DNA from: Dinoroseobacter shibae DFL 12 = DSM 16493
GTDB lineage: Bacteria > Pseudomonadota > Alphaproteobacteria > Rhodobacterales > Rhodobacteraceae
Assembly (NCBI RefSeq): GCF_000018145.1
Contig: NC_009952.1
Span: forward strand, 1,240,001 to 1,304,000
DNA length: 64,000 nt
Reading direction: 5' to 3'
The notes beneath the pieces are model-generated. The model saw nothing but the letters and a program-made list of their open reading frames with translations, searched no databases and was not told the DNA's origin. The position numbers were made by a program, and so were the translations under genes. Shown here in pieces: positions 16,903 to 24,296 of the stretch. Positions within the stretch are counted from its first letter, which is position 1, and each line of letters starts with the position of its first letter.

Positions 16903-18444
16903 TCAGGCGGCCTGCTCGATCAGGCCCAGCTTCTCGGCCATGCCGATGCGCTGGATCTTGCCCGTGGCGCCCTTGGGCAGCTCGTCCAGGATCACCACTT
17001 TGCGCGGCACCTTGAAATCCGCAAGCCGCGAGGCGGCGAAATCGCGGATATCGCGCTCGGTCATTGTGGACCCTTCGGTCAGCACCACGGCCGCCGCGAC
17101 CTCCTCGCCGAGCTTGGGGTGGGGCAGGGCGAAGGTGACGACCTGCGCGATCTCGGCATGGTCCAGCAGGATCGCGTCCACCTCCAGCGGGCTGACCTTT
17201 TCGCCGCCGCGGTTGATGATCTCCTTCAGCCGCCCGGTCAGGGACAGGTAGCCATCTGCGTCGAACGCCCCCTGGTCGCCGGTGCGGAACCAGCGCGCGC
17301 CCTCGGCCTCGAAGAAACTCTTGGCGTTGGCCTCCGGGTTGCCCTCGTAGCCCGGGGTGACGTTCGGGCCAGAGATGACGACCTCTCCGATCTCGGAACT
17401 GTCGATCAGCCGGTCCTCGGCCTCGTGGGCGATGCGGACCTGTGGACCGGCGGGCACGCCGACGGAGCCGGGCTTCTGCGTGTCGAAGCCCAGCGGGTTG
17501 GAGCACATCTGGTGCGCGGCCTCGGTCATCCCGTAGCCCTCGATCACCGGCGCGCCGAAGGTCTTCTCCAACTCGGCCATCACCGGCGGCGGCAAGGACG
17601 CCGAGGAGGACCGCAGGAAGCGCAGGTTCGCGCGCGCGATGATCTCCGCGTTGCGGCCCGCCCGGGTCAGGATCGCCTGGTGCATGGTCGGCACTGCGGT
17701 GTACCAGCTGGGCTTGCAATCATCGAGCTGGCCGAAGAACGCAAGCGCGTTGAAGCCCGGGGTGCACCAGATCGACGCGCCCGCCTCGAGCGACGCGGAC
17801 ACGGCTGCGATCAGCCCGTGGATATGGAAGAGCGGCATGACGTTCATGCAGCGGTCCGCGGCCGTCAGGTCCAGCGAGGCGCGGATATTGGCCGCCGAGG
17901 CCGCCACGTTCGACTGCAACAGCGGGACGATCTTGGGCCGCGAGGTGGTGCCCGAGGTGTGCAGGATCAGCGCCACATCGCCGGCCTCCGGGGCGGCGGT
18001 ATCTGCCTCGCCCGCGCTGGCTTCGGCGGTCAGGGTGAAGGTGCCCGCGGGCCGCGCCGGATCGAAGGACAGCCGCAGCACGGTCAGGCCCGTGGTCTGC
18101 GCCGCGGCCAGCGCCGGGCCGTCATAGCCCTCGGCCAGCACGATGGCCTTGGCGTTCAGGTCGCTGAGGTAGAATTCATACTCTTCCTGCCGATAGGCCG
18201 GGTTCAGCGGCGCGGTCGTGGCCACCTGCGTGATTGTCACGAAGGCCGACGCCATCTCCGGCCCGTTGGGCAGCACGATCGCCACCCGGTCGCCGCGCCC
18301 GACACCGGCGGCATGCAGCGCGGCCCGGGTCGCCTCGGTCTGGGCGCGCAGCCCGGCATAATCGAGCCAGCCCCGGTCCGGGGCGCCGATGGCGGGTGCT
18401 GCATCCGGATGAGTGGCAATCAGCTCAGAGACTGTCTGGGCCAT
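16903..18444 (-). CDS. Acyl-CoA synthetase (AMP-forming), oxalate-CoA ligase-like
   Basis: A 513-residue adenylate-forming ligase. The ATP/AMP-binding motif is LILHTSGTTSRPKIV, followed by the GYGMTEAAH motif, the RTGDQGAFDADGYL hinge region and the catalytic lysine in PKGATGKIQRIG. It activates a carboxylic acid to its CoA thioester. Overall it resembles the oxalyl-CoA synthetase / Pcs60 group of small-acid ligases, but substrate cannot be fixed. Between it and tctA lie 96 bases, and they appear co-transcribed. It would activate the acid imported by TctABC. Confidence 0.88.
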   Translation of the reverse strand: MAQTVSELIATHPDAAPAIGAPDRGWLDYAGLRAQTEATRAALHAAGVGRGDRVAIVLPNGPEMASAFVTITQVATTAPLNPAYRQEEYEFYLSDLNAKAIVLAEGYDGPALAAAQTTGLTVLRLSFDPARPAGTFTLTAEASAGEADTAAPEAGDVALILHTSGTTSRPKIVPLLQSNVAASAANIRASLDLTAADRCMNVMPLFHIHGLIAAVSASLEAGASIWCTPGFNALAFFGQLDDCKPSWYTAVPTMHQAILTRAGRNAEIIARANLRFLRSSSASLPPPVMAELEKTFGAPVIEGYGMTEAAHQMCSNPLGFDTQKPGSVGVPAGPQVRIAHEAEDRLIDSSEIGEVVISGPNVTPGYEGNPEANAKSFFEAEGARWFRTGDQGAFDADGYLSLTGRLKEIINRGGEKVSPLEVDAILLDHAEIAQVVTFALPHPKLGEEVAAAVVLTEGSTMTERDIRDFAASRLADFKVPRKVVILDELPKGATGKIQRIGMAEKLGLIEQAA

Positions 18445-18540
18445 GGTGGTCTCCCCTCGTCTTTCCTTGGGTCTTGTCGTCGTTTTTGCGATGGCATGGC
18501 GCGGACCCGCTCCCCCGGGTCCGGCCGAACTGTGTCGCGG

Positions 18541-20055
18541 TTACTTGACCGCCACGGGCTTCTTAGCCGGTTTCTTTAGGTACTTCAAAAGCGGAAGCAG
18601 GAAGAAGATCAGGGCCAGCACCATGAAGGTGGCCGAAAGAGGACGCTCGACGAACACGAACACGTTGCCCTGCTCCATCACCAGGCTCTGACGGAAGCTC
18701 TTCTCCATCAGCGGGCCGAGCACCAGGGCCAGAACCAGCGGGGCCAGCGGGTAATCCGCCTTGCGCAGGATGTAGCCCAGGATGCCGAAGGCCGCGATCA
18801 GCCAGACATCGTGGATCTTCTGGGAGGGCGCGAAGCCGCCCACGATGCAGAGCACCACGACCACCGAGCAGAGCACCGTGAACGGCATCCGCAAGGCCCA
18901 GACAAAGAGTGGTATGAGTGCCAGGTTGATCAGCACCGCCGCCACATTGGCCGTATAGAGCGAAGAGATCATGCCCCAGACGAAATCCGGCTGCTCGATG
19001 AACAGCATCGGACCAGGCACCAGCCCCCACATCACCATGCCCCCGAGCAGCAGCGCCGTGGTGGGCGAGCCGGGAATGCCCAGCGTCAGCATCGGCAGCA
19101 GCGATCCGGTGGAGGCGGCGTTGTTCGCGGTCTCGGGGGCGGCGACGCCCTCGATCTCGCCCTTGCCGAAATTCTCGGACTTCTTCGACGTGGTGCGCGC
19201 GATCCCGTAGGCCATGAGCGCCGCGGGCGTGGCCCCGGCGGCGGGCAGCATGCCGACGAAGAAGCCGAGGAAGGATCCCATGGACATGGTCTTCCACAGC
19301 TTGTTCATCCGGCGCAGGCCCGCGCCCAGCTCGGAAAACGTGATCTTGGCCGCCGTGACCGTTGGCGATTTCTTCGAGGTTTCAATGGTATAGAGGATCT
19401 CGCCGATCCCGTAGACCCCGATGGCCAGCACCAGAAAGGAAATGCCCGAATAAAACCCCGGCAGGTCGCCGAAGATCAGCCGCGGCTGGCCCGAGATCAG
19501 GTCGAGCCCCACGGTGCTGAGCACGAGGCCAAGGCAGATCATCACGATGGTTTTCAGCGCGTCATCGCCGCCCAGCCCCACGAAGGTGGTGAAGGCCAGC
19601 AGCACGAGGGCGAATTCCTCCGCTGGTCCGAAGGCGAGCGCGAGATCCGCCAGTGGGATGGCGAAGGCGGTGAACAGGATGACCGAGATCGTCCCCCCGA
19701 TGAAGGACGCCACGGCCGCCGCGATCAGCGCCAGGCCCGCCTCGCCCTTCTGCGCCATGGGCCGCCCGTCGAAGGTGGTGGCCACGGCAGTGGACGCGCC
19801 GGGTATCCCCAGCAGGATCGAGCTGACCGCGCCCCCGTACATCGCGCCGTAGTAAATGGCGCAGAGCAGGATGATCGCCGAGGCGGGCGGGACCACGAAG
19901 GTCAGGGGCAGCACGATGGCGACCCCGTTGACCGACCCGAGGCCCGGCATGGCCCCGATGAAGAGCCCGACCGTGACCCCGATCAGGACGATGAAGATGT
20001 TGAGCGGCGAGAGCGATGTGGCAAAGCCTTCAGCCAGAAGCGGGAAGATATCCAT
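18541..20055 (-). CDS. tctA: Tripartite tricarboxylate transporter, large permease
   Basis: A 504-residue TctA-family membrane protein with about eleven transmembrane helices and the signature GAMPGLGSVNGVAIVLP near the N-terminus, plus the second glycine-rich GMLPAAGATPAALMAYG. It forms the channel of a secondary, cation-coupled carboxylate transporter with TctB and the periplasmic TctC. It starts twelve bases after the tctB stop. Confidence 0.95.
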   Translation of the reverse strand: MDIFPLLAEGFATSLSPLNIFIVLIGVTVGLFIGAMPGLGSVNGVAIVLPLTFVVPPASAIILLCAIYYGAMYGGAVSSILLGIPGASTAVATTFDGRPMAQKGEAGLALIAAAVASFIGGTISVILFTAFAIPLADLALAFGPAEEFALVLLAFTTFVGLGGDDALKTIVMICLGLVLSTVGLDLISGQPRLIFGDLPGFYSGISFLVLAIGVYGIGEILYTIETSKKSPTVTAAKITFSELGAGLRRMNKLWKTMSMGSFLGFFVGMLPAAGATPAALMAYGIARTTSKKSENFGKGEIEGVAAPETANNAASTGSLLPMLTLGIPGSPTTALLLGGMVMWGLVPGPMLFIEQPDFVWGMISSLYTANVAAVLINLALIPLFVWALRMPFTVLCSVVVVLCIVGGFAPSQKIHDVWLIAAFGILGYILRKADYPLAPLVLALVLGPLMEKSFRQSLVMEQGNVFVFVERPLSATFMVLALIFFLLPLLKYLKKPAKKPVAVK

Positions 20056-20067
20056 ATCCGGGGGCCT

Positions 20068-20559
20068 TCAGAAGAAGATCGCGTAGAGCGGGATGAAGAG
20101 TGGCTCTGTGATCCCCTTGGGCAGCAGGATCTTGAGCGTGACCTCGAAGAAGAAGAACAGGAAGGTGGGCACCGAAACCGACAGAATCGCCGTCAGCTTC
20201 CAGCCGTGCCCGCCATAGATCGCGAGATACCAGATCATGAAGAGGGGGATCGCCACGTAGGCGCCGACGATGGGCAGCAGGGCGATGGTGACCACCAGGG
20301 CGATGCAGACCGACAGGACCGCGCGGCGGGTGTCGGGGTCGAAGAAGGGTTCGGATGGTGCGGCGCTGCGCAGGGAGCGGATCAGGATCGCCCCCGACGC
20401 CAGCAGCATGATCCCCGAGAGCCAGAACGGAAACGCCCCGCCGCCCGGGCCCGCGAATTCGACCCAGCCGATCGGCAGGACCAGTGCGTGGTACATGAAA
20501 TAGACAGACAGGCCCATCAGACCCATCGCGATGACGCTCTCGGCTTTCAGCATCCCCAA
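20068..20559 (-). CDS. tctB: Tripartite tricarboxylate transporter, small membrane subunit
   Basis: A 163-residue TctB-family protein with four predicted membrane helices and the typical FPFWLSGIMLLASGAILI segment after FAGPGGGA. It lies between tctC and tctA. The family is poorly conserved in sequence but the position and helix pattern are decisive. Confidence 0.92.
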   Translation of the reverse strand: MGMLKAESVIAMGLMGLSVYFMYHALVLPIGWVEFAGPGGGAFPFWLSGIMLLASGAILIRSLRSAAPSEPFFDPDTRRAVLSVCIALVVTIALLPIVGAYVAIPLFMIWYLAIYGGHGWKLTAILSVSVPTFLFFFFEVTLKILLPKGITEPLFIPLYAIFF

Positions 20560-20587
20560 CCCCTCGATTCAGCTGTTCTGTTCGTGA

Positions 20588-20619
20588 GAAACGCGGGCCG
20601 GAAATGCGGCCCGCGTTTC
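20588..20619 (-). promoter_or_regulatory. Stem-loop between tctC and tctB
   Basis: A perfect 13-bp inverted repeat (GAAACGCGGGCCG at 20588-20600, its complement at 20607-20619) with a six-base loop and no T run on the minus strand. Such hairpins often protect a binding-protein message from 3'-decay or attenuate the permease genes, giving more binding protein than permease. Confidence 0.75.
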
Positions 20620-20636
20620 GTGACCGGCGTAGGGGA

Positions 20637-21623
20637 TCAGGAACCGGTGCCTTCCATTTCCTGCAGGATCGCAGCGTGCTTGTCGCGCTCTTCCAGGAAG
20701 TACGCCTGCAGGGCATCCCCGGTCAGGAAGTCGGCCATCAGGGCCTTCTCCTGGGTGTAGGTCTGCCATTCCTCGGTCTGGGCGAGGCCCTCGAACATGG
20801 CGGTGTAATAGGCCACGGCCTCTGCCGGCATGTCCTTGGGCCCGACGAAGGAGCGCTGCATCCAGTAGACCAGGCTCTCATGGCCCAGTTCGGTCGCCGT
20901 GGGCACGTCCGGGAAGACGGCCAGGCGCTCGGGCGTGAAGGCCGCGATCGGGCGCACCTTGCCCGCCTGCCAGAAGCCCATCGCCTCGGACGGGTTGTTG
21001 ACGGTGCTGTCGATATGCCCGCCCACCAGGTTCTTGGCGACTGTGCCGCCGCCGTTGAAGGGCACATAGGTGTGCTTGATACCGAATTCCTTCTCCAGCA
21101 TCGCGGTCACGAGGCTGTCTTCCTGCCCGGTGCCGGTGCCGCCCATCTTCCACGCGCCGCCGGAGGCATTCACCGCCGCCACGTAGTCTTCGAGGGTGTA
21201 GATGTCGCTGTCGGCGTTGACCCAGAGCACGAAGGTGTCGAGCGCCATGCGTGCCAGCGGGGTGAACTCTTCGATGTCGACACCGATGTCGGTGCGGATC
21301 GGGGTGGTGTAGTAGCTGTTCAGCGTCGCCATGATGACATGGGAGTCGCCTTCCTTGTCCTTGAGGTAGCGCAGCGCCTCGGCGCCGGAGCCGCCGCCCT
21401 TGTTGACCGGCAGCACCGGCATGGAGGCGAGGTTTTCCTTCTGGATGATCGACTGGAACAGACGCGCGAGACGGTCCGCGCCGCCCCCTTGACCGGCCAT
21501 GATCACCATCTCGATCGGCTTGTTCGGCTTCCAGTCGTCGTCTGCGAAGGCGGGCAGCGCGATCGAGGTGGCAGCGGCAGTTGCGATCGTCAGTGCGACG
21601 CGGCGGGTAAAGTTCAGTGTCAT
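20637..21623 (-). CDS. tctC: Tripartite tricarboxylate transporter, periplasmic binding protein
   Basis: A 328-residue TctC-family solute-binding protein. The signal peptide (TRRVALTIATAAATSIALP, cleavage after AFA) precedes the mature DDDWKPNKPIEMVI. Family features are MAGQGGGADRLARLFQ, NKGGGSGAEALRYL and the GGTVAKNLVGGHID binding loop. Two adjacent ATG codons (21626, 21623) could start it. The second is preferred because GGAGG then lies six bases upstream. The ligand is an unidentified carboxylate. Confidence 0.94.
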   Translation of the reverse strand: MTLNFTRRVALTIATAAATSIALPAFADDDWKPNKPIEMVIMAGQGGGADRLARLFQSIIQKENLASMPVLPVNKGGGSGAEALRYLKDKEGDSHVIMATLNSYYTTPIRTDIGVDIEEFTPLARMALDTFVLWVNADSDIYTLEDYVAAVNASGGAWKMGGTGTGQEDSLVTAMLEKEFGIKHTYVPFNGGGTVAKNLVGGHIDSTVNNPSEAMGFWQAGKVRPIAAFTPERLAVFPDVPTATELGHESLVYWMQRSFVGPKDMPAEAVAYYTAMFEGLAQTEEWQTYTQEKALMADFLTGDALQAYFLEERDKHAAILQEMEGTGS

Positions 21624-21790
21624 CATGTTCCTCCCTGGTGACATCCTTGGGTCAGCCGTGTTCCGGAAGACCCCGGCTGCGGCGTGGGGCACTAGATGGC
21701 GCGCTTGGGACGAGATTTCACTGGATTTCGGGTTGGTATGTTATATGTCGAAATAACAGGTCGGAAATTTGTAAACTTGTAAGGTTTGCC
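21624..21790. promoter_or_regulatory. Divergent control region of tct operon and ScfR-like regulator
   Basis: 167 bases between divergent starts. Three TTTG-type octamers lie in tandem by the regulator start: TTTGTAAA (21768-21775), CTTGTAAG (21776-21783) and TTTGCCAT (21785-21792). They resemble the TTTGCAAA half-sites described for the ScfR regulators PccR and RamB. Such an arrangement would give autoregulation and control of tctC; this is inference. Confidence 0.45.
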
Positions 21791-23197
21791 ATGCGCAAGA
21801 CACTGGTGGGGCCCAGGCTCCGGGCCCTGCGGCGGGAACGCAAACAGACCCAGGCCGAGATGGCCCAGGCCCTCGGGGTGTCGCCGGCCTATGTGAACCT
21901 GCTGGAGAACAACCAGCGCAGCCTGTCGGTGCAGATGCTCATGGCGCTGACCGAGACCTACAACGTGGACTGGCGCGACCTGGTGAAGGACGACGCGGCC
22001 ACGCAGCTGACCGACCTGCGCCATGCCATGCAGGACCCGGTCTTCACAGATGCCGCCCCGGACCTGACCGAGTTGCGCGCGGCCCTGGATCACGCGCCCA
22101 AGCTGGTCTCGCGGCTGCTGCAGCTCCACCAGGCCCATCGCAGCACGCTTGAAAAGGTGATGCGCATGGGCTCCAGCGGGGTGCTGCCGGACCTGACCGC
22201 GACCTCGCCCGAGACGATCATCCACGACTTCTTCCGCAACCATCGCAACCATTTCGACGAGCTGGAATGCGCCGCCGAGGCTGTGCGCGCCGAGATGCCG
22301 GGTCGCCCCGACGACATCTATGGCGACCTCAAGACGCGGCTCGCCACCCTGCACGGGATCACCGTGACCCTGGAGCGTGTCCATGACATGCCAGACAGCC
22401 TGCGGGTCTATGATGCACGCCGCAAGGTGCTGCGGATCTCCGAGGCGCTGGACCATCCCAACCGCATCTTCCAGCTGGCCCATGTCCTGGGCCTGGTCGA
22501 GTTCCCCGACGTGTTCGACAGCCTGACCGCGGGGGCGGGGCTGCAGGAGGGCTCGGGGCTGGGGCGCTGCCGGGTGGAGCTGGCCAACTACTTCGCCGCC
22601 GCCCTGCTGATGCCCTATGACGAGATCCTGTCGCTGGCCGAGACGACACGCTACGACGTGGACCGGATTTCGGCGGCCTTCTCGGTCTCGTTCGAGCAGG
22701 TCTGCCACCGGCTGACCACCCTGCAGCGCGACGGGGCGAAGGGGGTGCCGTTCTTCTTTCTGCGGATCGACAAGGCGGGCAATGTGTCGAAACGGTTCAA
22801 CTCGACCTCGTTCCACCTGGCCGAATATGGCGGGGCCTGCCCGGTCTGGAACATCCACAACACCTTCACCTCGCCCGGCGTGATCCTGCCGCAATTCGTG
22901 GAGCTTCCCGACGGGGAACGTTTCTTCACCATCAGCCGGACCACCGATCGCCCGGTCTTCAGCCGCGACACGCAGGAGCGCCGCCTCGCGGTCGCGCTCG
23001 GCTGCGAGATGAGCCATGCGGACCGGATCGGCTATGCCGCGCCCTACCGGGTCAGCGAAAAGGGGCTGTTCAGCAAGATCGGGATCAATTGCCAGATGTG
23101 CCCGCGCCAGAGCTGTTCCCAGCGCGCTCACCAGCCGCTCCACATGGATCTGCCGCTCGACACCAACCGGCGCGGGAACACTCGCTACGAAAGCTGA
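21791..23197 (+). CDS. ScfR/RamB-like short-chain acyl-CoA transcriptional regulator
   Basis: A 468-residue regulator. An XRE-type helix-turn-helix (residues about 8-62, RLRALRRERKQTQAEMAQALGV and SPAYVNLLENNQR) is followed by an IrrE/ImmA-like domain in which the zinc protease HExxH is not intact (QLAHVLGLVEF). The DUF2083-type C-terminal domain contains the cysteine cluster CQMCPRQSC. This is the layout of PccR, RamB and related regulators that sense short-chain acyl-CoAs. The start at 21791 has AAGG six bases upstream; the open frame upstream is not homologous. It faces away from tctC, so it probably controls that operon. Confidence 0.87.
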   Translation: MRKTLVGPRLRALRRERKQTQAEMAQALGVSPAYVNLLENNQRSLSVQMLMALTETYNVDWRDLVKDDAATQLTDLRHAMQDPVFTDAAPDLTELRAALDHAPKLVSRLLQLHQAHRSTLEKVMRMGSSGVLPDLTATSPETIIHDFFRNHRNHFDELECAAEAVRAEMPGRPDDIYGDLKTRLATLHGITVTLERVHDMPDSLRVYDARRKVLRISEALDHPNRIFQLAHVLGLVEFPDVFDSLTAGAGLQEGSGLGRCRVELANYFAAALLMPYDEILSLAETTRYDVDRISAAFSVSFEQVCHRLTTLQRDGAKGVPFFFLRIDKAGNVSKRFNSTSFHLAEYGGACPVWNIHNTFTSPGVILPQFVELPDGERFFTISRTTDRPVFSRDTQERRLAVALGCEMSHADRIGYAAPYRVSEKGLFSKIGINCQMCPRQSCSQRAHQPLHMDLPLDTNRRGNTRYES

Positions 23198-23307
23198 TCT
23201 TCGGACCGAGGCTTCTCCGAAAAAGACGATTCGTGGCGCTCCCGCCCCCGGCCCGCGCCCCCTGCGGGGCCTTGCCCAGCGTTGGGCCCGGCGCCGCTGC
23301 GCGGCGG

Positions 23308-23335
23308 AAAACCTTCCCCGCGGGGAAGGTTTTTG
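23308..23335 (+). terminator. Bidirectional terminator after the ScfR-like gene
   Basis: Perfect palindrome AAAACCTTCCCCG / CGGGGAAGGTTTT followed by a further T. It has A and T runs on both sides, so it can stop transcription in either direction. Confidence 0.85.
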
Positions 23336-23411
23336 TCCCATGTTCTCAAGGGGTTCACCGTACGTTGCCGTCACGAGATCTTAACTCGTTTCTGCGCCAA
23401 CGCCCCTGACT

Positions 23412-23437
23412 TCATTTGTGCGAAAATACTCCGGGGG
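23412..23437 (-). repeat. Dispersed intergenic repeat, copy 2
   Basis: On the minus strand it reads CCCCGGAGTATTTTCGCACA then AATGA, matching copies near 16836, 42458 and 52019 in the core. A G/C-rich hairpin lies next to it, as at the 42.4 kb copy. Confidence 0.5.
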
Positions 23438-23527
23438 AGACGCGCGCAGCGCGGCGGGGGCAGCGCCCCCCTTCAGCATCGGCCCGGCATGGGCCGCAGG
23501 TATGCGCGCGCAGCGCGCGCCGCTGGA

Positions 23528-24271
23528 TCACCGACCGCCGGAGATGTCGAGGATGGCGCCGGTGGTGTAGCTCGCCTCGTCCGACAGCAGGTGGAGGATC
23601 GCGCGGGCGACCTCTTCGGGCGTGCCCGGGCGCGCGAGCGGGACCGTGGGCGCGAGATCCCGGGCGCGGTCGGGCAGGCCGCCCCTGGCGTGGATCCCGG
23701 TCTCGATGATGCCGGGGCGCACGGCGTTCACGCGAAGACCTTCGCCCGCGACCTCCAGCGCAAGGCCGCGGGTGAAGGTGTCGATCGCGCCCTTGGAGGC
23801 GGCATAATCCACGTATTGGCCCGGGGACCCAAGGCGGGCGGCGGCGGACGAGACATTCACGATCGCGCCGCCGGTCCCGCCATGGCGGGTGGACATGCGC
23901 CCCACCGCCGACCCGGCCACGAGGATCGCACCGATGACATTGACCTGGAACATCCGGCTCAGGCGGGCGGCATCCATCTCGTCCACGCGGGCGGTGACAT
24001 CGACGATGCCCGCGTTGTTGATCAGCCCCGTCAGGGGCGGGCAGTCGGCGTCCAGCCGGGCAAAGAGCGCGTCGATCTGATCCGGGTCGCCCAGATCCGC
24101 CTGCAGGCAGGTGGTCCCGGCCCCCTCGGCGCGGGCCGCCTCGGCCACGGCCTGCGCCCCGGCGGCGTCGCGGTTGTAGTGCAGGGCGAGATGCAGGCCG
24201 GGGCGTGCGGCCAGCCGGGCACAGGCGGCCCCGATGCCGGCACTCGCGCCGGTGATGAGCAGGGTGGACAT
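23528..24271 (-). CDS. SDR family oxidoreductase
   Basis: A 247-residue classical short-chain dehydrogenase. The nucleotide-binding TGASAGIG is at residues 7-14, NNAG near 88, the catalytic serine in NVSSAAARLG and the YVDYAASKG Tyr-x3-Lys pair follow. It ends in the family tail DISGGR. It starts 25 bases after the pepN stop on the same strand and is probably co-transcribed. Substrate unknown; 3-oxoacyl or sugar substrates are both possible. Confidence 0.88.
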   Translation of the reverse strand: MSTLLITGASAGIGAACARLAARPGLHLALHYNRDAAGAQAVAEAARAEGAGTTCLQADLGDPDQIDALFARLDADCPPLTGLINNAGIVDVTARVDEMDAARLSRMFQVNVIGAILVAGSAVGRMSTRHGGTGGAIVNVSSAAARLGSPGQYVDYAASKGAIDTFTRGLALEVAGEGLRVNAVRPGIIETGIHARGGLPDRARDLAPTVPLARPGTPEEVARAILHLLSDEASYTTGAILDISGGR

Positions 24272-24296
24272 GGGGCCTCCGGTCCGCTGGGTCGGG

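Larger units (their letters stand above)
23198..23527. other. Intergenic region with terminator and dispersed repeat
   Basis: 330 bases without a convincing gene. It holds a bidirectional terminator (23308-23335), a copy of the dispersed TATTT repeat (23412-23437) and a GC-rich inverted sequence GGGGGCAGCGCCCCC at about 23456-23470. The rest is GC-rich and shows no start with a ribosome site. Confidence 0.6.

Noticed and set aside
21692-23374. Long minus-strand frame opposite the ScfR-like gene
   Set aside because: Antisense to a gene with clear HTH and cysteine motifs; no independent support.
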